Positions 8,101 through 13,120 of a stretch of 16,918 nt of DNA are shown here, piece after piece. The stretch's first letter is position 1. Every line of letters starts with the position of its first letter. Position numbers and translations under genes: made by a program. The DNA lies in NCBI GenBank assembly GCA_013297545.1, contig JAAFHH010000005.1, positions 1 through 16,918 of the forward strand, written 5' to 3'. The DNA is from Alphaproteobacteria bacterium. Its GTDB lineage: Bacteria; Pseudomonadota; Alphaproteobacteria; Elsterales; Elsteraceae. The notes beneath the pieces are model-generated. The model saw nothing but the letters and a program-made list of their open reading frames with translations. It was not told where the DNA came from and ran no database searches.

Positions 8101-8734
8101 GCAGCCGGCCAGCACCGAGGGCGGCGGGTTTCAAGTCTTCCTGCCATGATCCCGCGAAGCCAAAGCCGAGGCGGCTCGCTGGCGTTTCAATCGCTTCGGC
8201 GATTTGGCGCGCGGTCATCGGCGGCACGTGGTGGCGCGCCCGGTTCGCCAGCAGATCCGGTAGCGGGTCTGGCAGCTGGTCGAGCCAGCCTTCGAAGTCT
8301 GAGCGCAGGGTGAGGATCAAGCGGTGGCGCTGGGTGATCAGATCTGCCAACGCCGCGATGAAGCGATCGCGCTCCGGCAGGTTCGACCAAGCTTGGGTGA
8401 ACAGTTCCTCGAACTGATCAATCAGCAGAGCGACCTGCGCGCCCGGGTACGCGGCCAGCGCCTCGGCGAGTGCGGATGCGGGCGTAGATCCCGGCCGCAG
8501 GGTCGCGACCTGCCAGCCATCAGCGGTCAGGCGTGGGATCAGCCCAGCGCGCACCACCGAGGATTTGCCGCTGCCCGACGGTCCGGTCACCAGCAGCACA
8601 CCCTCGCGCTCAAGCCGCACCAGCAGTGCTTCGACCAACGCATCGCGGCCGAAGAACCAGCGCGCAGTGCGTTCATCAAAGGCGCGCAAGCCTGGATAAG
8701 GGGCGTCACTCATATCGCTGAGAGCGGAGGGCAT
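5144..8734 (-). CDS. Large STAND-type (nSTAND1-like) P-loop NTPase with about fifteen 37-residue helical repeats
   Basis: The product (1196 residues) opens with PYPGLRAF (12-19) and FFGR (27-30), the usual entry to nSTAND1-type domains. Walker A GPSGSGKS is at 51-58, Walker B with acidic residues at 102-112 (LLIDQFEELF, D106), and the LTLRSDF arginine motif ends near 147. HEALIRCW at 333-340 marks the end of the winged-helix part. Residues about 546-1082 hold about 15 tandem units of pattern ALAPxVxDPDxRFDxL, almost all at exact 37-residue spacing, predicted to form a HEAT-like solenoid. The last 114 residues contain a hydrophobic stretch (VPIPLWMIAAG) and no domain I recognise. STAND proteins are signal-triggered oligomerising switches in defence or regulation. 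Here no fused effector is visible, so function is open. ATG 8734 is preferred over GTG 8743 because GGTGATC, complementary to the 16S tail, lies just upstream. Confidence 0.88.
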   Translation of the reverse strand: MPSALSDMSDAPYPGLRAFDERTARWFFGRDALVEALLVRLEREGVLLVTGPSGSGKSSVVRAGLIPRLTADGWQVATLRPGSTPASALAEALAAYPGAQVALLIDQFEELFTQAWSNLPERDRFIAALADLITQRHRLILTLRSDFEGWLDQLPDPLPDLLANRARHHVPPMTARQIAEAIETPASRLGFGFAGSWQEDLKPAALGAGRLPMAQFALQQAWAARDEASATLPRPAFLQEADPADPLADPLAALLATAADAALATCDAVAARTLFLHLVEVSPAGIASDTKRKVRLASLTDLERSVVDALAAEGVWLLTTDAGASGPTVEIAHEALIRCWPTLHGWLEPVRALHLWQARCHAGRARDGDFPRRVWSEADVAEAEIMLAMPDCDPEAARYARQVLAYTQAASLWPMASSDENAGAGWNAIASANPILRSALLDQIVDPDLSQFRPESACSYSLEYLVRALFGVSDLRRTGVSARMGIADWAAIGRERARFWVRLLLQLDLHRTPSPMPAEFAFQAIRVGFRVRHDGDSTQDLSDALQAVAPQLLDKEERFEALFAEFLETTNRDHRFELSEPLIALAHVVAGPDQRYSTLRERLLTTRDRDQVSCICLIQAAFAERIAEPDHHIAVVIADMGARRSWNILDALSRSLIALAARVTEPNRWAAVLLKARSKTRNEGLRQLFDGALSVLAPQVTDSELRFHALRAALLTDHYLVDAELLGPMLVEIAPAMPQPDTLFDAVINDLTVYVSRGAASAFGGVLAELAPRIRDPERRIAQLQATQNARASWRETQVLEGAIAALAVRLTDPARVLDTLYQAFQFLDRAQWPPTAWDALVSAARAIDDPDRRYKRLEKIVFAEEGRHHLDALAAMFGALAPVVAAPDRKFDTLLAAVRGPLEWDQRYLIGVILGALAPRVAEPDQRFDDLVEELPHSQHPAALADALAGFAAIVSDPGRRIQDLLALLRCITDRDLASRLSSLLTALASRIDQANDLFAQLLDLLLSGTAPVQSFAIGQALAALASQVDTPTELLAEVKAAFATPREIKSTHALCTALRSLALQLPENEAKLDRASTAARFSWQARTSEQAEIFEILLDFAVPIPLWMIAAGLTRWASLSDERGYRSYPGYADPAGFDRDELSLLAEATGLPEDASVWAIIAWLKERRPDVNLEAAWGEPILPELAIATPAPLG
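5489..7099 (-). repeat. Tandem 37-residue protein repeats within the STAND gene
   Basis: Units begin at residues 546, 584, 621, 658, 695, 732, 769, 806, 843, 880, 917, 951, 988, 1025 and 1063 (numbering from ATG 8734). Eleven of the fourteen spacings are exactly 37, two are 38 and one is 34. Consensus core is A-L-A-x-x-h-x-x-P-x-x-R-h-x-x-L, as in ALAPRVAEPDQRFDDL and ELAPRIRDPERRIAQL. The units are diverged in both protein and DNA, so this is an old repeat array rather than a recent expansion. Helix-turn-helix solenoid folding (HEAT-like) is inferred from the hydrophobic pattern. Confidence 0.85.
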
Positions 8735-8737
8735 TGG

Positions 8738-8744
8738 GATCACC
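8738..8744 (-). promoter_or_regulatory. Ribosome binding site GGTGATC of the STAND gene
   Basis: On the minus strand GGTGATC lies 3 bases before ATG 8734. It matches the 3' part of the mRNA sequence complementary to the 16S rRNA tail (GGAGGTGATC), giving normal aligned spacing. It decides between ATG 8734 and the overlapping GTG at 8743. Confidence 0.6.
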
Positions 8745-8793
8745 CGGCAATCTGTAATGCCGGACTATGGGCAGGAATGATCAATGCGGGCAA
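8744..8793 (-). promoter_or_regulatory. Candidate promoter and inverted repeat ahead of the STAND gene
   Basis: On the minus strand a TTGCCC box (8793-8788) is separated by 18 bases from CATAGT (8769-8764), a moderate sigma70-like pair. Directly downstream is the perfect inverted repeat CCGGCA-N8-TGCCGG (8763-8744), which abuts the ribosome binding site. It could be an operator or an RNA hairpin that hides the ribosome binding site. This is inferred from sequence only. Confidence 0.35.
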
Positions 8794-8811
8794 TCAGAGA
8801 TATCTAGCCGC

Positions 8812-9054
8812 CTACGCCGCGTCCCGCACCTTGCCAGCCAGATAGGCGCGCAGGACGTCGTTGATGCGCCCGACATAGTCGCCGCCCTCGTCGGCAATGC
8901 CGCGCAGTGTGGCGCGGTCGATATAGACCGGCACGGGCGGACCTTCGCGGGGGATGTCTTCGGCGAACATCGGCAAGGCGTCGGGATCGGTCAGCGCCGC
9001 TTCGATGATCTCAGCGTCGGTTCTATCGAAGGCGCTGGTTTTGGTGTTCGCCAT
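8812..9054 (-). CDS. brnA: BrnA-type antitoxin
   Basis: This 80-residue protein resembles BrnA antitoxins, which bind and neutralise the BrnT RNase and repress their own operon through a C-terminal ribbon-helix-helix-like DNA-binding region. The N-terminal half holds DAEIIEAALTDPDALP (13-28), matching the BrnA pattern of a short acidic toxin-binding stretch. The C-terminal half, PVYIDRATLRGIADEGG followed by DYVGRINDVLRAYLAGK (59-75), is the typical strand plus two-helix DNA-binding unit. The gene overlaps the 3' end of brnT by 32 bases, so the pair is surely cotranscribed and probably translationally coupled. Gene order is toxin first, as is usual for this family. The STAND gene starts 77 bases downstream. 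Confidence 0.85.
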   Translation of the reverse strand: MANTKTSAFDRTDAEIIEAALTDPDALPMFAEDIPREGPPVPVYIDRATLRGIADEGGDYVGRINDVLRAYLAGKVRDAA

Positions 9055-9337
9055 AGGACATCCGCTCTTTTGTCGATGCAGGGCGGGCTGAGATAAGCCG
9101 TACCTGACCTTGCCGCAGCGTGAAGACCACCATCATGACATGTTGGCCGACGCGAGCCAACGCCCGCCAGCGCTGCTCCTTGGGGTGGGGGTCGCGTTCG
9201 ACGAGCGGTTCGCCCGCCACCAACGCCGCCGCCGCATCCTCGAACGCGATGCCGTGCTTCTCGGCGTTGACGGCGGCTTTATCCTCGTCCCATTCGAACG
9301 CGCGATCGGCGGCGGTGTGGGAGACGGTGGGTGCCAT
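9023..9337 (-). CDS. brnT: BrnT-type toxin (RelE-fold RNase)
   Basis: BrnT toxins are RelE-like RNases that halt translation under stress until BrnA is replenished. The 104-residue protein carries the family hallmarks: FEWDEDKAAVNAEKHGIAFEDA (split here as FEWDEDK at 14-20 and EKHGIAFEDA at 26-35), then ERDPHPKEQRW (47-57), and the closing ISARPASTKERMSYGE (82-97). The helix-strand order fits a complete toxin, slightly longer at both ends than the usual 90 or so residues. The start is ATG 9337. A 13-base inverted repeat lies 6 bases upstream and may be the BrnA operator. Whether the toxin is active cannot be told from sequence, but no truncation or frameshift is seen. Confidence 0.9.
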   Translation of the reverse strand: MAPTVSHTAADRAFEWDEDKAAVNAEKHGIAFEDAAAALVAGEPLVERDPHPKEQRWRALARVGQHVMMVVFTLRQGQVRLISARPASTKERMSYGEHQNQRLR

Positions 9338-9343
9338 CGCCTA

Positions 9344-9356
9344 GCTCTGTGAGAGC
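9344..9356 (-). promoter_or_regulatory. Inverted repeat GCTCT-N3-AGAGC upstream of brnT
   Basis: The perfect 5-base arms around CAC (minus strand) sit 6 bases before the brnT start codon, overlapping where its ribosome binding site would lie. The position suits autorepression by the BrnA-BrnT complex. With arms this short it could arise by chance. Confidence 0.35.
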
Positions 9357-9387
9357 AGCAGGGGCACCACCGTCGACCCGCAGCTGG

Positions 9388-9783
9388 CTACAGCGAGCGC
9401 GCGATCAGCGGCCAGAGCCCCAGGGCGATCAGCAGCACGAAGGACACGCCGATCGCGATCATGATGCCTTTGCCGGCAGGGCTGATCACTTTGCGGGGTT
9501 TGGGCTTCAGGGAGGATTGGCTGCCCACCTTCACGTAGCCGGCCGGCGGCTGCACACCGCTTGCGGCTGGTGCGGCGGCGGGTGGTGCGCTTTTGGCCAG
9601 CATCTCGCGGGTGATGATCAGGAACTTGGTGTTGTCGCCGGCGTCTTTCACCTTGGCGGAGGCAAGCGTCTGCATCGAGCCGAGCTTATCGCGGGCGATT
9701 TTCTCGGCGGCGGCGCGGTCGGCCCCCTCGCCCAAATAGATTGCTTTGTTGGTGGTGCTGATGCCTTCGGCAATCCACGGCAT
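9388..9783 (-). CDS. Hypothetical protein with a single C-terminal membrane segment
   Basis: I do not recognise this 131-residue protein. It has a mixed N-terminal region (about 1-64) containing WIAEGISTTNKAIYLGEG and a helical stretch ADRAAAEKIARDKLG. An Ala/Pro-rich linker (about 65-83, SAPPAAAPAASG) and a basic segment (LKPKPRKVISPAGKG, 92-106) follow. One hydrophobic helix at about 107-126 (IMIAIGVSFVLLIALGLWPL) ends 5 residues from the C-terminus. There is no signal peptide, so it may be tail-anchored in the inner membrane with its N-terminus in the cytoplasm. ATG 9783 has a good upstream AGGA within CGAGGACTGATC. It lies between the regulator gene (45-base gap) and brnT (50-base gap) on the same strand. 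No function is proposed. Confidence 0.7.
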   Translation of the reverse strand: MPWIAEGISTTNKAIYLGEGADRAAAEKIARDKLGSMQTLASAKVKDAGDNTKFLIITREMLAKSAPPAAAPAASGVQPPAGYVKVGSQSSLKPKPRKVISPAGKGIMIAIGVSFVLLIALGLWPLIARSL

Positions 9784-9828
9784 GATCAGTCCTCGCGCTC
9801 TCGCTTCAACCGGCTGCCGCTTGATACC

Positions 9829-11247
9829 TCAAGCCGCGGGACTCCACCAGGGGCCGGGGCCACTGCGATCCGCATCGGCCAATGCAGCCGAGGTTTCGCC
9901 AAATTGCATCGGCAATGCCCGGTCTGAGCACGCCGGCCGCGGGCAGAGGCGGCAGGAGATGCCGCCGGGGATCGCCTGGTCTGCCGCTTGGCCCTCGGCG
10001 GCTGCGATCTCGCCGATGTGGCTGGCGCCACAGCCGATCGCGACCACCGACGCTGCCCGCGCCCGCTCCGCCCCGCGCCGGTCGGCCGCAGCGGAGGAGA
10101 CGGTGCGCGCGATCATCACAAACCCACTACCATCCGTCAGGCGCACGGGCGCGGCGACCGTGCGGCCGGGGAGCGCGAAGGCGTCCGCAATCGGCCAGCG
10201 CGGGCACAGCTGGCCAAAGCGCGGCAGCGACAGGCCCGGCGTGGTCAGGCGCTTCAGCACGGTGCCGGCGGCATCCACCTTGATCAGGAAGAACGGCACG
10301 CCGGGCGATCCGGGCCGGCGCAAGGTGGCGAGCCGGTGGCAGGCCTGTTCAAAGCTGACGCCAAAGCGCCGCTCGAGCCGGGTGATGTCGTGGCGCTCGG
10401 CGCGGGCGGCTTGCGCAAACGCTTCGTAGGGCATCAGCACCGCGCCAGCGAAGGCGTTGACCAACAAGCGGCGCGCGAGTGCATCGGCGTCCCCAGTCGT
10501 GAGCTTCGCGCCCGCGGCCAGCCGGTCGATCGTGCTGCGCTGGGTCAGCCAGCCGATCTGGACCGCCACCTGGAACAGGCGCGACGGGGCCGGTAGCAGG
10601 TCGGATAACAGCAGGCGCCGTGTGTTCTGATCGAACCGCCGCAGTGCGCCGTCCATACTCGCGTCCGGCACCACCACCACGTCGACCGCGAGCTTGGAGG
10701 CGAGGTAGCCTTCCAACCCCTGGGCGAGCTTGGCTTGGGTGAGGCCAGCGTCCCGCCACAGCGCCTCGGCGGCGGCTTCCAGCGGCGGAAAATAGCCGTC
10801 ACGGCTGTGGGCGAAGTCCGCCACCTCCTCCCACGGCATGCCGACCGGCACCTGGTCATCGCCGTCCGGTGTCGCGGTGGTGGCGGACGGCCCGCCGCGC
10901 CAGGCCTGGTAGAGGGTGAGGATCGCCTTCGCGACTGCGGGCGAGGCCTGCACCACTTCCTGCAAGTCGGCCGTCTTCAGGCCAGCGCCATCGAACAGCG
11001 GATCGGCGAACACCTCCATCAGGTCGGTGACTGCACGGCCATCATCCTCGGCCCGGAACCCGGCGAGGTCGACGCCGAAGCGTTCGGCCAGGCGCAGCAG
11101 CAATTGCACCGACAGGCCGCGCTGATTGTGCTCAATGAGGTTCAGATAGCTCGGGCTGATGCCCAGGCGTTCAGCCATCTGCACTTGGGTCAGGCGTTGG
11201 TCTTGGCGCAAGCGCCGCACGCGGGCGCCGAGGCGGAGTTGGGCCAT
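9829..11247 (-). CDS. XRE-family short-chain fatty acyl transcriptional regulator (ScfR/RamB-like)
   Basis: This 472-residue protein has the layout of RamB/ScfR-type regulators of acetate and short-chain acyl-CoA metabolism. An XRE helix-turn-helix at about 7-61 includes LRQDQRLTQVQMAERLGIS and YLNLIEHNQRGLS. A central ImmA/IrrE-like region with LLVNAFAGAVLMPYEAF follows, then a C-terminal DUF2083-type domain. No HExxH is present, so the central part is a degenerate peptidase fold used for sensing, as is usual in this family. The C-terminal cysteine cluster is C406, C432, C435 and C440 (CGASH and CRLCPRPACSDR), a possible metal or Fe-S site. ATG 11247 was chosen over the upstream in-frame ATG because the XRE domain starts there and AGGAG lies 5 bases upstream. 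It diverges from aceA, its likely target, and a candidate box lies just before its own start, which suggests autoregulation. Confidence 0.9.
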   Translation of the reverse strand: MAQLRLGARVRRLRQDQRLTQVQMAERLGISPSYLNLIEHNQRGLSVQLLLRLAERFGVDLAGFRAEDDGRAVTDLMEVFADPLFDGAGLKTADLQEVVQASPAVAKAILTLYQAWRGGPSATTATPDGDDQVPVGMPWEEVADFAHSRDGYFPPLEAAAEALWRDAGLTQAKLAQGLEGYLASKLAVDVVVVPDASMDGALRRFDQNTRRLLLSDLLPAPSRLFQVAVQIGWLTQRSTIDRLAAGAKLTTGDADALARRLLVNAFAGAVLMPYEAFAQAARAERHDITRLERRFGVSFEQACHRLATLRRPGSPGVPFFLIKVDAAGTVLKRLTTPGLSLPRFGQLCPRWPIADAFALPGRTVAAPVRLTDGSGFVMIARTVSSAAADRRGAERARAASVVAIGCGASHIGEIAAAEGQAADQAIPGGISCRLCPRPACSDRALPMQFGETSAALADADRSGPGPWWSPAA

Positions 11248-11261
11248 GCTGGCTCCTGGCG

Positions 11262-11274
11262 TAAACTTTACAAA
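11262..11274. promoter_or_regulatory. RamB-box-like operator candidate TAAACTTTACAAA
   Basis: The sequence resembles the corynebacterial RamB box as I recall it (AAAACTTTGCAAA), differing at two positions. It sits 14 bases before the regulator start codon in the AT-rich divergent gap. TTTACA within it (11267-11272) pairs with TGTAAA at 11291-11296 as an inverted repeat 18 bases apart, and AAACAG follows both arms. Binding by the adjacent regulator is inferred. Confidence 0.5.
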
Positions 11275-11340
11275 CAGACAAATAGTAATATGTAAAACAG
11301 TCAAGCATTTCCAGATTTCTGCAGGAATCTCAGGTGCTTA

Positions 11341-11369
11341 TTGCCTGTCAATCGATCCATGCGTATTCC
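11341..11369 (+). promoter_or_regulatory. Weak sigma70-like promoter candidate for aceA
   Basis: TTGCCT (11341-11346) and TATTCC (11364-11369) are exactly 17 bases apart and lie about 70-95 bases before the aceA start. The -10 box is poor. The -10 overlaps ATTCCTG (11365-11371), the right arm of an inverted repeat whose left arm CAGGAAT is at 11322-11328. Confidence 0.25.
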
Positions 11370-11436
11370 TGTTGCACCGCACACGAAAGCGCTCCCCCTC
11401 CCCGGATCGCTCCTGCTGCTTCAGACGGAGACCACC

Positions 11437-12720
11437 ATGACCACGACCGACCGCTTCGCCGGCATCACCCGCGACTACACGCCAGAGGACGTCAAGCGCC
11501 TGTCCGGGTCCGTCCAGATCGAACACACGCTGGCCCGGCGCGGTGCCGCAAAGCTGTGGTCGCTGTTGCACAGCGAGGATTACGTCAACGCACTCGGCGC
11601 CTACACCGGCTGCCAGGCGATGCAGATGGCGAAGGCCGGCTTGAAGTCGATCTACCTCTCCGGCTGGCAAGTCGCGGCTGACGCCAACAATGCCGGCGAG
11701 ATGTACCCGGACCAGTCGCTCTACCCGGTGTCTTCCGTGCCGGAGGTGGTGCGCCGCATCAACAAGACCTTGCAGCGCGCGGACCAGATCCAAACCATGG
11801 AAGGCAAGGGCGACACGGATTACTTCCTGCCGATCGTGGCAGACGCCGAAGCCGGTTTCGGCGGCCCGCTCAATGCCTTCGAACTGATGAAGGCGATGAT
11901 CGAAGCGGGTGCCGCCGGTGTGCACTTCGAAGACCAGCTGGCGTCGGAAAAGAAGTGCGGTCACCTCGGCGGCAAAGTGCTGCTGCCAACCCAGCAGGCG
12001 ATCCGCCAGCTGAATGCCGCCCGCCTGGCGGCCGACGTGATGGGCGTGCCGACGGTGCTGGTCGCCCGCACGGATGCGCATTCCGCCCAGCTGATCACCA
12101 GCGATGTCGACCCGCGCGACGCGGCCTTCCTCACGGGTGAGCGCACGCCCGAAGGCTTCTTCCGCCTGAAGCAGGGCCCGCAAGTGGGTGTGCAGCACGC
12201 AATCGCCCGGGGCCTCTCCTACGCGCCCTATGCGGATCTGGTGTGGTGGGAAACCTCCGAGCCCAACCTCAGCGAGGCCCGCGAGTTTGCCGAAGCGATG
12301 CACAAGCAGTTCCCGGGCAAGATGCTGGCCTACAACTGCTCGCCGTCCTTCAACTGGAAGGCCAAGTTGGACGAGGCGACGATCGCGAAGTTCCAGCGGG
12401 AACTGGGCGCCATGGGCTATAAGTATCAGTTCGTCACCTTGGCCGGCTTCCACAGCCTGAACCTGATCACCTTCGAGATGGCCAAGGGCTACAAGGAACG
12501 CGGCATGGCCGCTTACTCCGAACTCCAGCAGCGCGAGTTCGCCAACGAGGCCCATGGCTTCACGGCGGTGCGCCATCAGCGCGAGGTCGGCACCAGCTAC
12601 TTCGACGCCGTCGCGGTTGCGATTTCGGCCGGCCAGTCCTCCACCACCGCGATGTCCGGGTCGACCGAACATGATCAATTCCACGGCCATGCCAAGCCCG
12701 TTGCCGTGGCGGCTGAGTAA
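11437..12720 (+). CDS. aceA: Isocitrate lyase
   Basis: The enzyme cleaves isocitrate to glyoxylate and succinate, opening the glyoxylate shunt that permits growth on acetate and fatty acids. The 427-residue length matches the bacterial short form. Signature elements are SGWQVAADAN (75-84), the active-site loop EKKCGHLGGK (171-180) with catalytic Cys174, VLVARTDAHSA (207-217), and NCSPSFNW (300-307). The real start is ATG 11437 with GGAG seven bases upstream. The in-frame extension to 11341 lies in the promoter region and is unlike the family. It diverges from the ScfR/RamB-like gene (189-base gap), as expected for a locally regulated target, and is followed after 25 bases by a small DUF4170-like gene and then a terminator. 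Malate synthase is not in the window. Confidence 0.97.
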   Translation: MTTTDRFAGITRDYTPEDVKRLSGSVQIEHTLARRGAAKLWSLLHSEDYVNALGAYTGCQAMQMAKAGLKSIYLSGWQVAADANNAGEMYPDQSLYPVSSVPEVVRRINKTLQRADQIQTMEGKGDTDYFLPIVADAEAGFGGPLNAFELMKAMIEAGAAGVHFEDQLASEKKCGHLGGKVLLPTQQAIRQLNAARLAADVMGVPTVLVARTDAHSAQLITSDVDPRDAAFLTGERTPEGFFRLKQGPQVGVQHAIARGLSYAPYADLVWWETSEPNLSEAREFAEAMHKQFPGKMLAYNCSPSFNWKAKLDEATIAKFQRELGAMGYKYQFVTLAGFHSLNLITFEMAKGYKERGMAAYSELQQREFANEAHGFTAVRHQREVGTSYFDAVAVAISAGQSSTTAMSGSTEHDQFHGHAKPVAVAAE

Positions 12721-12745
12721 CCCCGCTCAACAGAGGAGACACCCC

Positions 12746-12940
12746 ATGAACACACAATACTGGGTGATCGGTGGCGAATTCGCCGACACCACCTTCTCCC
12801 GCCTGACCGATACGGGCGCGCAAGTCCACGGGCCGTTCCAATCCTACGAAACCGCCCGCCGGCACTGGGACGACGTCTCCGTCGCCCACCGCCCGCAAGC
12901 GACCGTGCGCTTCCAGATCACCGAGACCACGCGGCGCTAA
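12746..12940 (+). CDS. DUF4170-like small protein downstream of aceA
   Basis: This 64-residue protein starts at ATG 12746 with an excellent ribosome binding site (AGGAG at 12734-12738, 7-base spacer). YWVIGGEFADTTF (5-17), HGPFQSYETARRHW (28-41) and a final VRFQI strand match my memory of the alphaproteobacterial DUF4170 family (YWVVGGEYxDT, GPFxxYxxAxxxW, RYRI). Members have no established function. The gene lies 25 bases after aceA and before the terminator, so it is probably the second gene of an aceA operon and expressed on acetate or fatty acids. No membrane segment or signal peptide is seen. Confidence 0.8.
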   Translation: MNTQYWVIGGEFADTTFSRLTDTGAQVHGPFQSYETARRHWDDVSVAHRPQATVRFQITETTRR

Positions 12941-12958
12941 GACCGCCGTTCTCGGGTT

Positions 12959-12994
12959 CCCCTCCCCTGGCCACTCGGGGGAGGGGGTTTTTTT
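12959..12994 (+). terminator. Intrinsic terminator of the aceA operon
   Basis: A perfect 9-base-pair stem, CCCCTCCCC (12959-12967) with GGGGAGGGG (12978-12986), encloses a 10-base loop. One G and seven T (12988-12994) follow. It lies 18 bases after the stop of the DUF4170-like gene. The T tract is only on the plus side, so it acts rightward. Confidence 0.85.
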
Positions 12995-13011
12995 AAGACC
13001 CTTCTTCTAGC

Positions 13012-13037
13012 CCCTCCCCCCGTAAGCGGGGAGAGGG
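13012..13037. repeat. Strong GC hairpin, likely dispersed intergenic palindrome
   Basis: CCCTC-C-CCCCG (13012-13022) pairs with CGGGG-A-GAGGG (13027-13037) around the loop TAAG: 10 base pairs with one central C-A mismatch. No T tract follows on either strand, so it is not a classic terminator. Its form resembles dispersed GC palindromes (REP-like) common between genes of high-GC proteobacteria. The rest of the 12941-13120 gap shows nothing else clear. Confidence 0.5.
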
Positions 13038-13120
13038 ACGATGCCATGAGCGGATGTCGTATTCTTCGTTCCTCTATCTCCCCAGTACCAAGCCGCCAGC
13101 CGCTCACGCTAGAGTGCGCC

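Noticed and set aside
7382..8149. Plus-strand frame opposite the STAND NTPase domain
   Set aside because: The opposite strand holds Walker A, Walker B and HEALIR motifs. This frame has none.
9829..11247. Active ImmA/IrrE metalloprotease in the regulator
   Set aside because: No HExxH motif is present, so the central domain looks catalytically dead.
4098..11247. Insertion sequence or integrated element ends around the accessory block
   Set aside because: No transposase, integrase, tRNA gene or matching terminal repeats could be seen, so island status remains inference.
11341..11436. N-terminal extension of isocitrate lyase
   Set aside because: It lies in the regulatory gap. ATG 11437 has a good ribosome binding site and the family N-terminus.
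11338..12690. 450-codon minus-strand frame opposite aceA
   Set aside because: It mirrors the third-position GC bias of aceA and has a composition unlike real proteins.
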